From Gemmobacter lutimaris (GTDB lineage: Bacteria; Pseudomonadota; Alphaproteobacteria; Rhodobacterales; Rhodobacteraceae), in assembly GCF_003570715.1 (NCBI RefSeq), contig NZ_QXXQ01000010.1, forward strand, positions 1 to 64,000: a stretch of DNA of 64,000 nucleotides, written 5' to 3'. Positions within the stretch are counted from its first letter, which is position 1. Each line of letters opens with the position of its first letter. The notes beneath the pieces were generated by a model. That model did no database searches. It saw nothing but the letters and a program-made list of their open reading frames with translations, and was not told the origin of the DNA. Both the position numbers and the translations under genes were made by a program. Shown here piece by piece: positions 42,787-51,522 of the stretch.

Positions 42787-43950
42787 ATGATCCTGCATGA
42801 ACTTCTCAGCTATGATCTGCTGCGCGTGATCTGGTGGGGCCTGCTGGGCGTCCTGCTGATCGGCTTTGCGCTGACCGACGGGTTCGACATGGGGGTGGGC
42901 GCGCTTTTGCCCTTCACCGCCCAGACCGATGTCGAGCGCCGCATCGTCATCAACACCGTCGGCCCGGTGTGGGAGGGCAATCAGGTCTGGTTCATCCTTG
43001 GTGGTGGCGCGATCTTCGCCGCATGGCCACCGCTTTACGCAGTCAGCTTCTCGGGCTTCTACCTTGCCATGTTCGCGGTGCTGGCCTGCTTCATCGTCCG
43101 GCCCGTCGCGTTCAAATACCGCTCCAAACGCGATGGATTTGCGTGGCGCAACCGCTGGGACTGGGCCTTGTTCGTCTCGGGCGCGGCGCCGGCGCTGCTG
43201 TTCGGTGTGGCGGTCGGCAATGTGATCCAGGGCGTGCCCTTCCACTTTACCGACGATCTGCACACGATCTATGAAGGCGCCTGGTATGCCAAGTTCATCG
43301 GCTTGCTGGACCCGTTCTCGCTGCTGGCGGGGGTGGTGTCGCTGTCGATGCTGGTGATGCATGGCGGCGCCTGGCTGACGGTGAAGACCACGGGCGAGGT
43401 GCAGAAACGCGCCCGCGCCTATGGCTCCATCGCCGCGCTGGTCGCGGTGGCCACCTATGCGCTGGCGGGCGTCTGGCTGGCCTATGGCATCGGCGGGTAT
43501 CGGATCGTCGGCGAGGTGGCGGCCAATGGCCCGTCCAACCCGCTGTATTTTCAGGTCGAGCGCACGGCAAGCTGGCTTTCCGCCTATGCCGACCGGCCGT
43601 GGATTGCCATTGCCCCCGCGCTGGGTATCCTTGGTGGCTTGCTGACCTTCGCGGGTCTGCGGGCGGGGCGCGAGGTCACGACGCTGCTGTTTTCCAAGCT
43701 CGCGATCCTTGGCGTGATCTCCTCGGTCGGGCTGACGATGTTTCCCTTCATCATGCCGTCCTCCAGTGATCCGCGCTCGTCGCTGACGGTCTGGAACAGT
43801 TCGTCCTCGCATCTCACGCTGTTCATCATGCTGGTGGTCACGGTGATCTTCATGCCGCTGATCCTTGCCTATACCGCCTGGGTCTACCGGGTGCTCTGGG
43901 GCAAGGTGACGGCGAAGGACGTGACCGAAAACAGCCATTCCGTTTACTGA
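42787..43950 (+). CDS. cydB: Cytochrome bd ubiquinol oxidase subunit II
   Basis: A 387-residue integral membrane protein of the CydB family. The opening segment LLRVIWWGLLGVLLIGFALT with DGFDMGVGALLPF, and GPVWEGNQVWFILGGGAIFA, are diagnostic. The C-terminal FPFIMPSSSDPRSSLTVWNS, then SSSHLTLFIML, also matches. It pairs with CydA as the oxidase core. The start is 5 bases after cydA; cydX follows 12 bases after its stop. Confidence 0.96.
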   Translation: MILHELLSYDLLRVIWWGLLGVLLIGFALTDGFDMGVGALLPFTAQTDVERRIVINTVGPVWEGNQVWFILGGGAIFAAWPPLYAVSFSGFYLAMFAVLACFIVRPVAFKYRSKRDGFAWRNRWDWALFVSGAAPALLFGVAVGNVIQGVPFHFTDDLHTIYEGAWYAKFIGLLDPFSLLAGVVSLSMLVMHGGAWLTVKTTGEVQKRARAYGSIAALVAVATYALAGVWLAYGIGGYRIVGEVAANGPSNPLYFQVERTASWLSAYADRPWIAIAPALGILGGLLTFAGLRAGREVTTLLFSKLAILGVISSVGLTMFPFIMPSSSDPRSSLTVWNSSSSHLTLFIMLVVTVIFMPLILAYTAWVYRVLWGKVTAKDVTENSHSVY

Positions 43951-43962
43951 AAGGAACCGATC

Positions 43963-44082
43963 ATGTGGTATTTCGCCTGGATGCTCGGCCTGCCGCTGGC
44001 AGCCATCTTCGCGGTGATGAACGCGATGTGGCTGGAACTGAAAGAAGACGAGAAGGTGATCCGCAGCGGCGATACGCGGTAA
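43963..44082 (+). CDS. cydX: Small cytochrome bd subunit CydX
   Basis: A 39-residue single-span peptide, MWYFAWMLGLPLAAIFAVMN then AMWLELKEDE and a polar tail. The MWYFAW start and the following Glu-rich end are the hallmark of CydX/CbdX, a subunit that stabilises the haem site of the oxidase. AAAGGAACCGATC gives a ribosome site. It is 12 bases downstream of cydB and easily missed because of its length. A terminator follows at 44088-44116. Confidence 0.95.
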   Translation: MWYFAWMLGLPLAAIFAVMNAMWLELKEDEKVIRSGDTR

Positions 44083-44087
44083 AGGGC

Positions 44088-44116
44088 AGGGCGGGCTGCG
44101 TGCCTCGGCCCGCCCT
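44088..44116. terminator. Two-way terminator between cydX and mntH
   Basis: AGGGCGGGC pairs with GCCCGCCCT around an 11-base loop and is followed by TT, between the convergent stops of cydX (44082) and mntH (44124). Confidence 0.8.
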
Positions 44117-44123
44117 TTCCGGG

Positions 44124-45404
44124 TCAGAGCGGCAGGTCAAGTCCTGCCGCCCCGGCCAGCAGCACGAAGTTCAGCCCCAGCACCGCGACGGCGCCGACAA
44201 TGGCCAGCAACCGCACCAAAAGGCTGGTGGCGAACTCGCCCATGATGTCGCGGCGCGAGGTGAAGATGATCAGCGCGATCATCGGCACCGGCAGCGCGAT
44301 GCTGAGGATCACCTGGCTCATCACCAAGGCCTGTGTCGCGTTCACCCCGGCGGCCACCACTGCGAAGGCCGGAACCATGGTCACAAGCCGCCGCAGCCAG
44401 ATCGGCACCCGGATATGCAGGAAGCCCTGCATGATTAGCTGCCCCGCCATCGTCCCCACGACCGAGCTGGAAATGCCCGAAGCGATCAGCGATGCAAGGA
44501 ACATCCCTGCCGCCGCCGCGCCCAGAAGCGGCGTCAGCGTGTGATAGGCCGTCTCGATCTCGGCCACCTCGGCATAGCCCTGATGGAAGGCACTGGCCGC
44601 CATCATCACCATGGCCATGTTGACCATCCCGGCCACGGCCAGCGCCAGCACCACCTCGACGTTGGAAAAGCGCAAGACCTTGCGGCGTTCCGCCTCGCTG
44701 CGCACGGCGGCGCGGCCCTGCGTCAGGCCGGAGTGCAGATAGATCGCATGCGGCATGACGGTGGCGCCGATAATGCCCACCGCGATCATCAGCGCGGTCT
44801 GGTCGGGCAGTGCCGGGCTGAACATGCCGCCCGCCGCCGCACCCCAGTCGACCGGGGCGATCAGCATTTCGGCCAGATAGCAAAGACCGATCATGCCGAC
44901 CATCGCCCCGATAATCAGTTCCATCGGGCGGAAGCCCTGCCGCTCAAACAGCAGAATGCCGTAGGTGACGACCGCCGTGATCGCCATGCCCACGATCAGC
45001 GGCAGGTTGAACAGCAGCGCAAGGCCAATTGCGCCGCCCAGAAACTCGGCAAGGTCGGTGGCCATGGCGGCGATCTCGCTGATCGCCCACATGATCCAGA
45101 CCACAGGTTTCGGGAAATTGTCGCGCGACAGTTCAGCAAGGTTCTTGCCGGTCACGATGCCCAGCCGCGCCGAAAGGGCCTGAAACAGCATGGCAATCAG
45201 ATTGGCCAGAAGCACGACCCACAGCAGCGTATAGCCATAGCCCGCGCCGGCCTGAATGTTCGTCGCGTAATTGCCGGGGTCCATATAGGCGACCGAGGCG
45301 ATGATGGCAGGCCCTGCGAACAACAGCTTGCCGCGTAGCCCCTGCCGCTCGCCCGCCAGAACCGCCGACATGCCCTGCCGCGTCCGATCCGAATAAGAAG
45401 ACAT
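44124..45404 (-). CDS. mntH: Manganese/proton symporter MntH (Nramp family)
   Basis: A 426-residue Nramp transporter. The metal-binding motif DPGNYATNIQAG is in the first helix and MPHAIYLHSGL in the sixth, the two sites that coordinate the divalent metal. About eleven hydrophobic segments are visible. It imports Mn(II), possibly Fe(II), with protons. It diverges from mntR; an MntR-type palindrome lies 35 bases upstream of its start, so it is inferred to be repressed when manganese is sufficient. Confidence 0.94.
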   Translation of the reverse strand: MSSYSDRTRQGMSAVLAGERQGLRGKLLFAGPAIIASVAYMDPGNYATNIQAGAGYGYTLLWVVLLANLIAMLFQALSARLGIVTGKNLAELSRDNFPKPVVWIMWAISEIAAMATDLAEFLGGAIGLALLFNLPLIVGMAITAVVTYGILLFERQGFRPMELIIGAMVGMIGLCYLAEMLIAPVDWGAAAGGMFSPALPDQTALMIAVGIIGATVMPHAIYLHSGLTQGRAAVRSEAERRKVLRFSNVEVVLALAVAGMVNMAMVMMAASAFHQGYAEVAEIETAYHTLTPLLGAAAAGMFLASLIASGISSSVVGTMAGQLIMQGFLHIRVPIWLRRLVTMVPAFAVVAAGVNATQALVMSQVILSIALPVPMIALIIFTSRRDIMGEFATSLLVRLLAIVGAVAVLGLNFVLLAGAAGLDLPL

Positions 45405-45438
45405 TCCTGCGCATCCCGAGTTAGCCTGCGGGTCAAGA

Positions 45439-45454
45439 TATAGCTTAGGCTATA
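45439..45454. promoter_or_regulatory. MntR-type box before mntH
   Basis: TATAGCTTAGGCTATA is an almost perfect palindrome in the gap between mntH and mntR, an AT-rich island in GC-rich DNA. Its core ATAGC-TTAG-GCTAT resembles Gram-negative MntR operators. Confidence 0.72.
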
Positions 45455-45501
45455 ATTCGTGCAAGAGGCTTTCCCTACTCCGAAAAGGCTGGCCCGAAGG
45501 C

Positions 45502-45517
45502 ACAGCCTTGGCTATAA
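45502..45517. promoter_or_regulatory. Second MntR-type box before mntR
   Basis: ACAGCCTTGGCTATAA resembles the box at 45439, with one mismatch between its arms ACAGCC and GGCTAT. It is 34 bases upstream of the mntR start and could mediate autoregulation or looping with the first site. Confidence 0.6.
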
Positions 45518-45551
45518 CGCATTCCCCGAAGATCGCTGCCGGAGCCGCCCC

Positions 45552-45989
45552 GTGACCGAGGACATCCCCCAAGCGCCCATCCCCGCCCGCGAACAGGCAG
45601 ACCGCTTTCTGCGCGCGCGTGAGGTGCAGTCGGTCGCATTGCTGGAGGATTACGTCGAGATGATCGGCGACCTGATCGCCGAAATGGGCGAAGCTCGGGT
45701 AGCCGATATTGCCGAACGGATGGGTGTGGCCCAGCCCACCGCAACCAAGGCGGTAGCGCGGCTGAAGCGCGAGGGGCTGGCGATCTCGCGCCCTTATCGC
45801 GGTGTTTTCCTGACCGACGCGGGTGGCACGCTGGCCGAAAAGGTGCGCGCCCGGCATCGGACCGTAGTCGCGCTGCTGATGGCTGTCGGTGTGCCCGAGG
45901 AAACCGCCGAACTGGATGCCGAGGGGATCGAACATCACGTCTCGGATCAGACGCTGCAAGCCTTCGAAAGCTTTCTGGCCGGGCGCTGA
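45552..45989 (+). CDS. mntR: Manganese-responsive regulator MntR (DtxR family)
   Basis: A 145-residue DtxR-type regulator. The DNA-binding half has VALLEDYVEMIGDLIAEMGE, ADIAERMGVAQPTATKAVAR with the recognition helix, and YRGVFLTDAGGTLAEKVR. The metal-binding and dimerisation half includes RHRTVVALLMAVGVPEETAE and EGIEHHVSDQTLQAF, with His and Glu ligands. I chose the GTG at 45552, with GGAG upstream, over an unlikely upstream start at 45459. The intervening gap with mntH contains two operator-like boxes. Confidence 0.93.
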   Translation: MTEDIPQAPIPAREQADRFLRAREVQSVALLEDYVEMIGDLIAEMGEARVADIAERMGVAQPTATKAVARLKREGLAISRPYRGVFLTDAGGTLAEKVRARHRTVVALLMAVGVPEETAELDAEGIEHHVSDQTLQAFESFLAGR

Positions 45990-46060
45990 CGGGCTGGCAT
46001 GGCCTGCCGATTTGTCATATGCGGCAAGGCAACCCGCGATTGCGACCGACCGGAGACCCC

Positions 46061-46936
46061 ATGTTCATCGCCACGCTGCTGACCGCCCCTGACCGCCCGA
46101 TACTGGACCGCGCCACCGTCGAAACCCTGCGCGCTGCATGGAATGGCGGCGAAACGCTCTGGCTCGATCCCGGCGTGGCGGTGGAATTCACGTTGGAGGC
46201 GATGCCAGCCGATCGCTGGCAGATGTGGGAGCAGTTGCAGGCCCACGGCATCGACCTTGTGGTGCAACCGGCCGAAGGGCGACGCAAGGCGCTGCTGCTG
46301 GCGGATATGGATTCGACCATGATCCAGCAGGAATGCATTGACGAACTGGCCGCCGAGGCCGGGGTGGGTGCCTACGTCGCCGACATCACCCGCCGCGCCA
46401 TGAATGGCGAACTGGATTTCGAGGCCGCGCTGCGTGAACGCGTGGGGCTGCTCAAGGGATTGCCCGAAGGCGTGATCGAGCAGGTCTGGACCGACCGCAT
46501 CACCTTCATGCCCGGCGGGCGCGAATTGCTGGCCACTATGCGCGCCCATGGTGCCTATGCGGCGCTGGTTTCAGGCGGGTTCACCGCCTTCACCTCCCGC
46601 GTGGCCGAAGCGCTGGGATTTGATGAAAACCGCGCCAATACGCTGATTGCCGCGGACGGCGTGCTGACCGGCGAAGTAGGCATGCCCATTCTGGGCAAGG
46701 CCGCAAAGCTTGAGGCGCTGGAGCAGATCTCGGCCCGCATGGGGATCACGCCGGAACAGGCGATGGCGGTGGGCGATGGCGCCAATGATCTGGCGATGCT
46801 GAACCGGGCAGGTGCCGGGGTCGCGCTGCACGCCAAACCCTCGGTCGCGGCACAATGCGACATCCGTATCAACCACGGCGATCTGACGGCGCTGCTGTAT
46901 ATCCAGGGCTACCGGCGCGAGGATTTCGCGGCATGA
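46061..46936 (+). CDS. serB: Phosphoserine phosphatase
   Basis: A 291-residue HAD-family phosphatase, final step of serine synthesis. The catalytic motif is LLADMDSTMIQQECIDELA, with the two Asp of DxDST; motif II is VSGGFTAF; the conserved Lys is in LGKAAKLEAL and the metal-binding motif is VGDGANDLAML. The first 80 residues form a small N-terminal regulatory-like domain. CGGAGACCCC precedes the ATG at 46061. The stop overlaps the GNAT start (ATGA), so serB-GNAT-TauE are coupled. Confidence 0.95.
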   Translation: MFIATLLTAPDRPILDRATVETLRAAWNGGETLWLDPGVAVEFTLEAMPADRWQMWEQLQAHGIDLVVQPAEGRRKALLLADMDSTMIQQECIDELAAEAGVGAYVADITRRAMNGELDFEAALRERVGLLKGLPEGVIEQVWTDRITFMPGGRELLATMRAHGAYAALVSGGFTAFTSRVAEALGFDENRANTLIAADGVLTGEVGMPILGKAAKLEALEQISARMGITPEQAMAVGDGANDLAMLNRAGAGVALHAKPSVAAQCDIRINHGDLTALLYIQGYRREDFAA

Positions 46937-47412
46937 TCGTGCGACCCGCCACCCTCGCCGATGCGCCCGCGATGACCGATCTGCTGAACCGCATCATCGC
47001 CATCGGCGGCACCACGGCGCATGAGACCCCGTTTACGCCCGAGGCCGTGGCAAGCCACTACATCGCAGGCGACGAGCCGATCTGCTGCCATCTGGCCGAG
47101 GACGAGGCCGGGCTGATCGGGTTTCAATGTGTCGGTCACAACCCGGCGCTACCCGAAGGCTGGGGCGACATCGGCAGCTTCGTCAGCCCTGACCGCCAGC
47201 GCAGCGGCGCAGGCGGGGCACTGTTCGCCGCTACCGTGCCCGCCGCCCGCGCGGCGGGGTTGATCGTGCTGAACGCCACGATCCGGGCCGACAATACGCC
47301 GGGGCTTGGCTATTACGCCCGGCGCGGCTTTGTCGATTACGCGACCGACCCCGATTATGCGTTGAAAAGCGGCAAGGTCGTCGGCCGCGTCTCGCGCCGG
47401 TTCGATCTGTGA
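46933..47412 (+). CDS. GNAT-family N-acetyltransferase
   Basis: A 159-residue acetyltransferase of the GNAT fold. The acetyl-CoA loop appears in SPDRQRSGAGGALFAATVPA (Q/RxxGxG/A type) and the C-terminal NTPGLGYYARRGFVDYA is the usual end of the fold. Substrate unknown. Coupled to serB by ATGA and to the permease by TGATG. No indication of toxin or antibiotic resistance in context. Confidence 0.88.
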   Translation: MIVRPATLADAPAMTDLLNRIIAIGGTTAHETPFTPEAVASHYIAGDEPICCHLAEDEAGLIGFQCVGHNPALPEGWGDIGSFVSPDRQRSGAGGALFAATVPAARAAGLIVLNATIRADNTPGLGYYARRGFVDYATDPDYALKSGKVVGRVSRRFDL

Positions 47413-48176
47413 TGTTCGAGGTCACTTACGACCTTGCCGCCATGCTGATCGTGGCGGCCTTTGCGGCGGGCTTCGTGGACAGTATCGCGGGTGGGGGCGG
47501 GCTGATTACCCTGCCTGCCCTGCTGCTGGCGGGGGCGAGCCCGGTGCAGGCGCTGTCCACCAACAAGGTGCAGGGCACCTTCGGCGCGGCGACGGCGGCG
47601 ATTTCCTATGCCCGCGCGGGCCATGTGAACCCGCGCCACCAGATCCGCGCGGCGATCGGGGCCTTTGCCGCAGGCGCCCTTGGCGCACTGGCCGTCAGCA
47701 TCCTGCCGACCGAGGGGCTGCGCTATGCCCTACCCGTCATCCTGATCGGCATTGCGCTGTTCTTCGCGCTGAAACCGGGGCTGACCGATGCCGACCGCAC
47801 CGCCCGGATGCCCGCAGTGGTATTTTCGGCCACCATTGTCCCGCTGATCGGCTTTTACGACGGACTGATCGGGCCGGGCGCCGGGGCCTTCTATATGATC
47901 GGCTTCGTCCTGCTGGCGGGCTATGGCGTGCTGAAAGCCACGGCGCATACCAAGCTTCTGAACTTCGCCTCCAACATCGGCGGGCTGCTGATCTTTGCCG
48001 CGCAAGGGGCGCCTTGGTGGGCAATGGGGCTGGCGATGGGGGCGGCACAGATCGCAGGCGCGCGGCTGGGGTCGCGGCTGGCCATGCGGATCGGGGCGCG
48101 GATCATCAAGCCGCTGCTGGTGATCAGCTCCACCGCGCTGGCGCTGCGGCTGATCTGGCAACTGGCGACCGGCTAA
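47412..48176 (+). CDS. TauE/SafE-family sulfite/organosulfonate exporter-like permease
   Basis: A 254-residue integral membrane protein with about eight hydrophobic segments. The first motif AGFVDSIAGGGGLITLPALL and the fourth-helix GFYDGLIGPGAGAFYMIGFV are the paired repeats of TauE/SafE proteins. Family members export sulfite, sulfoacetate or similar anions. It overlaps the GNAT stop (TGATG) and converges with the glycosyltransferase gene by 4 bases (48173-48176). Confidence 0.9.
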   Translation: MFEVTYDLAAMLIVAAFAAGFVDSIAGGGGLITLPALLLAGASPVQALSTNKVQGTFGAATAAISYARAGHVNPRHQIRAAIGAFAAGALGALAVSILPTEGLRYALPVILIGIALFFALKPGLTDADRTARMPAVVFSATIVPLIGFYDGLIGPGAGAFYMIGFVLLAGYGVLKATAHTKLLNFASNIGGLLIFAAQGAPWWAMGLAMGAAQIAGARLGSRLAMRIGARIIKPLLVISSTALALRLIWQLATG

Positions 48177-48997
48177 CGCCCGCGCGTCCAGCCGCCGGAT
48201 TGACGGCGCAGCCGCACCGCGAGCGTCACCGCCGCATAGACCGCGAAACCGACGGGATCGGCCAGGGCCAGCCGCGCCAGCGCCGCCTTGCCAAGGCGCG
48301 CCTTGCCCTCGCGCGCGGGCAGATCCGGCCAGATCGCCGCAATCTCCCGCACGCCCGCATCCTGCCGCCGCCGCACGCGGGTCAGCGCGGCAAAGCCTTC
48401 GACCATCGGCCAGAGATATGTGGGCGCCACCTGCACCCTTTCGCCCGGCGCGAATTGCAGCCGCACGAAAGTATCGTCCGAGATGATGGCCGGAAACTCT
48501 GCCCATCGCGCCCGCCCCGCAGCATTCACCGCAAACAGCCCATAGCCCGGCGCCACACTGCGGTTGAAGGGCAGACGCCGCCAGAAGCGCGCATAGGCGC
48601 GGGTCACAACGCTGCGCGGCTTCGGAATAACCGGCGTGCCCCCGGCATAAAGCGGCTGGTCGCCCTCCAGCGCCGCAATCAGCGCCGCCATCAGCGGGGG
48701 CGAGACGATGACATCGGCATCCAGATAGGCCCGTAGCCCGCCCTGCGCCACTGCATCCCCCGCATTCAGCGCACCGGGCTTGCCGCCCTCAACCAGATCG
48801 AGCACCTCCAGCCGCCAGCCCGTTGCTTCTGCCGCCGTCTGCCGTTGCCGGGCCACCGTCGCCGTCGCATCGCGCGAACCGTTGGAGACCACAATCACCT
48901 CGGCCCCGCCCGGCACCGGGTCGGAGGCCAGCAGCGCGTCCAGACAGGCGCCGATATAGGCTTCCTCGTTCGAGGCGGGGAGGATGACGCTCAGCAC
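48173..48997 (-). CDS. Family 2 glycosyltransferase
   Basis: A 274-residue GT2 enzyme. The nucleotide-sugar fold begins LSVILPASNEEAYIGACLDA, the acidic motif is AYLDADVIVSPP (DxD type), and SDDTFVRLQF is the second conserved acidic site. A C-terminal hydrophobic segment (LADPVGFAVYAAVTLAV) may attach it to the membrane. It overlaps the stop of the large SGNH-type gene by 7 bases, and the two together with the small SGNH gene suggest a surface-polysaccharide decorating unit. Confidence 0.88.
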   Translation of the reverse strand: MLSVILPASNEEAYIGACLDALLASDPVPGGAEVIVVSNGSRDATATVARQRQTAAEATGWRLEVLDLVEGGKPGALNAGDAVAQGGLRAYLDADVIVSPPLMAALIAALEGDQPLYAGGTPVIPKPRSVVTRAYARFWRRLPFNRSVAPGYGLFAVNAAGRARWAEFPAIISDDTFVRLQFAPGERVQVAPTYLWPMVEGFAALTRVRRRQDAGVREIAAIWPDLPAREGKARLGKAALARLALADPVGFAVYAAVTLAVRLRRQSGGWTRGR

Positions 48998-51510
48998 CCG
49001 TCGCAGCCTTTCGCCAGCACCCGCCAGCGCGGGTTTTCATCACCCAGATGCCGCAGCGCGCCCCAGCTTCCCCATTTCGTCGGGCGGTAGACATCGACGA
49101 AGGCATTGAAAGGTGCATCGGTCAGCCCAGCCCAGCCTTTCAGCAGCACGGCGTAAAGCGCTCCCATTTCCGGGGCGTAATTCAGCGCCTGAAAGAAAGC
49201 GGTGAGTTCGGCATCCTCGGTCACCGGGCCATAGCCGACGACATGGCTGCCACCCTCATACATCACAAGCCGCAGACCCTCGGCCTTTGCGACTTCGGCA
49301 TGATGCGGCAGAACGCGAGTCAACAAGTCGTCCAGCGTATCCTCGGCCACGCCCGAGTGCCTGCCGTCACGCAACTCCTCTGCCGCACCGGCGATGGCCT
49401 GCGCATAGGGTTGCTGCGGATCGGCCTGCGCGCTATCGGCCAGCCAGCCCTTGACCATGGCCTGCTTGGCCTCGCTGCCCAGCAGCGCCGCGAAATAGCC
49501 GGTGACGGCATAGGCGTCAAAGCTGCCCTTCGGCGCGGGCTTGCCTTCAGCCACCGCCAGCGGCGCGTCAAGGATCGCGCGTTCCGCCCCCGGCACGCCG
49601 GTCTGGGTGGCCACCACGCGGACCAGCCGCTTCGCTGCATCATTGCCAAAGACCGCCGACCAGATCCCCATGACCTCGGCTGCGCGCAGGCCATAGAATT
49701 GCAGCCCCGCACCCTCGTCGCCCCAGCGCGCCTTCGCCTGTTCGCGCGCCCATTGGCCTTGGGCGAATTGCGGGTTCCAGACCTCGTTGGAATATTCGAC
49801 CCAAGCAACGCGTCCGGGTTCCAGCAGATCCGCCACGCTTTCGGCGTAGAACCGCACCAGCGGATCGCCCGCCAGATGCGGCAGGGTGAACCACGGATCA
49901 GCATCCAAGTCATTGGCCAGCGCCACCATCACCTCCACCGGCACGCCATTGCGCGCCCAGGTGTAATCATCAGGCTTGGGGCTGGCCTCGACAGTGGAGA
50001 GCGTGGAATCGTTGGTCGCCATCCAATCCATGAAGCGGATCGCCCGCACGCCGCGAATACGGTCCAGCCAGTCGGGGTTGAAGATCTGCCCGGCCGCGAA
50101 ATCCGCCGCGCGATCCTCGCGCACAATGGTAATGCGGCGCAGCGGGTCATCCCTTTCGGTGCGGGTGAGGGTCAGCAGCACTGCCCCTTCGCCCGGCGTA
50201 TAGTCGAAGGCCAGACCGCCGCCCGGCAGAGGCGTCAGGTTCTGCGCGCGGCCCTCCACCGTCAGCTCACCCTGCCCCTGCCAGTGCACCAGATAGCGCC
50301 CGGCGACCCCGCCCGCGTCCTCTGGCAGATCGGTCAGCACCAGCGTGGAAATCCCGGTGATGCCGGGGGGGAGCGCAATCGGCCAGCCATTCGCGTTCAG
50401 CCAGCCGCCCGTCGCCAATGCATCATGATCCATCCCGCCCCATTGGCCCGCCAGATGGCCCGTCCATGGCCGGGCTGTTTTCATCACGTCCAGAAACGGC
50501 TGCTGCACCGACCAGTCATTCACCCCCACAAGCCCCAGCGCCAGCGCGGGATTGGTGACCGGGGTGAAGGCCGCAGGCCCCTCCGGTGGCACGGGATCGG
50601 GCGCAGGGGCGGGTGCCATAGTTTCTTTGACGACAGGTTTCGCATCGGCCGGAACAGGTTCACCGTTCGCAGGTTCCAGCGTAGTCATGGCGCGCGGTTC
50701 AGGCTTGCGGGCAAGCTCCGGCTGCGCTGCCGCCCATGCAATGCGCTGCATCGCGGCGGCCAATTCCGCCGAGATTACCGCGTCACGGCTTTGCCAGCGA
50801 CGGCCCAGTTTTGGGGGGAGACCCTCGGGCGTTTCTCCGGTCAGCATGGCCAGATGCACCATCGCAATCAGATACTGGCCCTTGCCATTGGGGTGGATGT
50901 CATCGGCAAACAGCTCGCGGATGTCGGCAACCCCCGGCAAGGCGCCTGCCTGTGCGGCCCCTGCGGCCAGCGCCATCGCCTGCCCGGCGGGGATCAGCCG
51001 CACCGGCGGCGCAGTGCCGGGCCGGATCGCCTCGGCCGCCGCAGCCAGATCCAGCCAAGCCGCGCGATCTGCCGCGATCCGGGCCAGCCATGGCACGCCC
51101 GCCCCCGGATCATCCGCGATCACCGCACCGGGACCGGAGACAAGGCTGTGCCATGTCTCATAGATATAGACCGCCGTCGCCGGGTTCTGCGCCCATGCCA
51201 GCCCGGCCCAGTTGGCCACCTGCCCGGAACTGTCATTCCATTCCGCCTGCCCCGCCAGTGGAATCGCCTCGGTCAGGATCAGCGTGCCGATCTGGCCCGT
51301 TTCCAGCCGGGCACGGCCATTTGCGCCCTCGGCCCCGGCCGCGTGATCCCACTGATATTTCAGCGGTGCGCCATTGATGATCTGCGCCTCGACACGCACC
51401 TCCTCGACCCCGGCCGCGCGCAGGCCATCTTCCAGCAGGGGCGGAAGATTGGGGCCAACGAGGCTGTGGCCCACGAAAAGGATGTCAGCCAGAAACGCGA
51501 GGAGGGACAT
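48991..51510 (-). CDS. Two-part SGNH-like protein with a glycoside-hydrolase-like C-terminus
   Basis: An 839-residue protein. The first 270 residues resemble an SGNH hydrolase: LFVGHSLVGPNLPPLLE supplies the candidate nucleophile Ser, and LFADDIHPNGKGQYLIAMVH the DxxH pair. After a Pro/Ala-rich linker (about 275-320) comes a roughly 500-residue domain with VWNDWSV-like and WVEYSNEVWNPQFAQG motifs. Its Asn-Glu pair recalls the acid/base motif of clan A glycoside hydrolases. No clear signal peptide precedes it; an in-frame stop lies just upstream. The N-terminal part is paralogous to the protein at 51523. Substrate unknown. Confidence 0.8.
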   Translation of the reverse strand: MSLLAFLADILFVGHSLVGPNLPPLLEDGLRAAGVEEVRVEAQIINGAPLKYQWDHAAGAEGANGRARLETGQIGTLILTEAIPLAGQAEWNDSSGQVANWAGLAWAQNPATAVYIYETWHSLVSGPGAVIADDPGAGVPWLARIAADRAAWLDLAAAAEAIRPGTAPPVRLIPAGQAMALAAGAAQAGALPGVADIRELFADDIHPNGKGQYLIAMVHLAMLTGETPEGLPPKLGRRWQSRDAVISAELAAAMQRIAWAAAQPELARKPEPRAMTTLEPANGEPVPADAKPVVKETMAPAPAPDPVPPEGPAAFTPVTNPALALGLVGVNDWSVQQPFLDVMKTARPWTGHLAGQWGGMDHDALATGGWLNANGWPIALPPGITGISTLVLTDLPEDAGGVAGRYLVHWQGQGELTVEGRAQNLTPLPGGGLAFDYTPGEGAVLLTLTRTERDDPLRRITIVREDRAADFAAGQIFNPDWLDRIRGVRAIRFMDWMATNDSTLSTVEASPKPDDYTWARNGVPVEVMVALANDLDADPWFTLPHLAGDPLVRFYAESVADLLEPGRVAWVEYSNEVWNPQFAQGQWAREQAKARWGDEGAGLQFYGLRAAEVMGIWSAVFGNDAAKRLVRVVATQTGVPGAERAILDAPLAVAEGKPAPKGSFDAYAVTGYFAALLGSEAKQAMVKGWLADSAQADPQQPYAQAIAGAAEELRDGRHSGVAEDTLDDLLTRVLPHHAEVAKAEGLRLVMYEGGSHVVGYGPVTEDAELTAFFQALNYAPEMGALYAVLLKGWAGLTDAPFNAFVDVYRPTKWGSWGALRHLGDENPRWRVLAKGCDGC

Positions 51511-51522
51511 GCTTAAGCCTTA

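Noticed and set aside
49048-51516. An 822-codon plus-strand frame over the large SGNH-type gene
   Set aside because: Antisense to a protein with conserved motifs shared with its neighbour; the frame's product has no recognisable fold.
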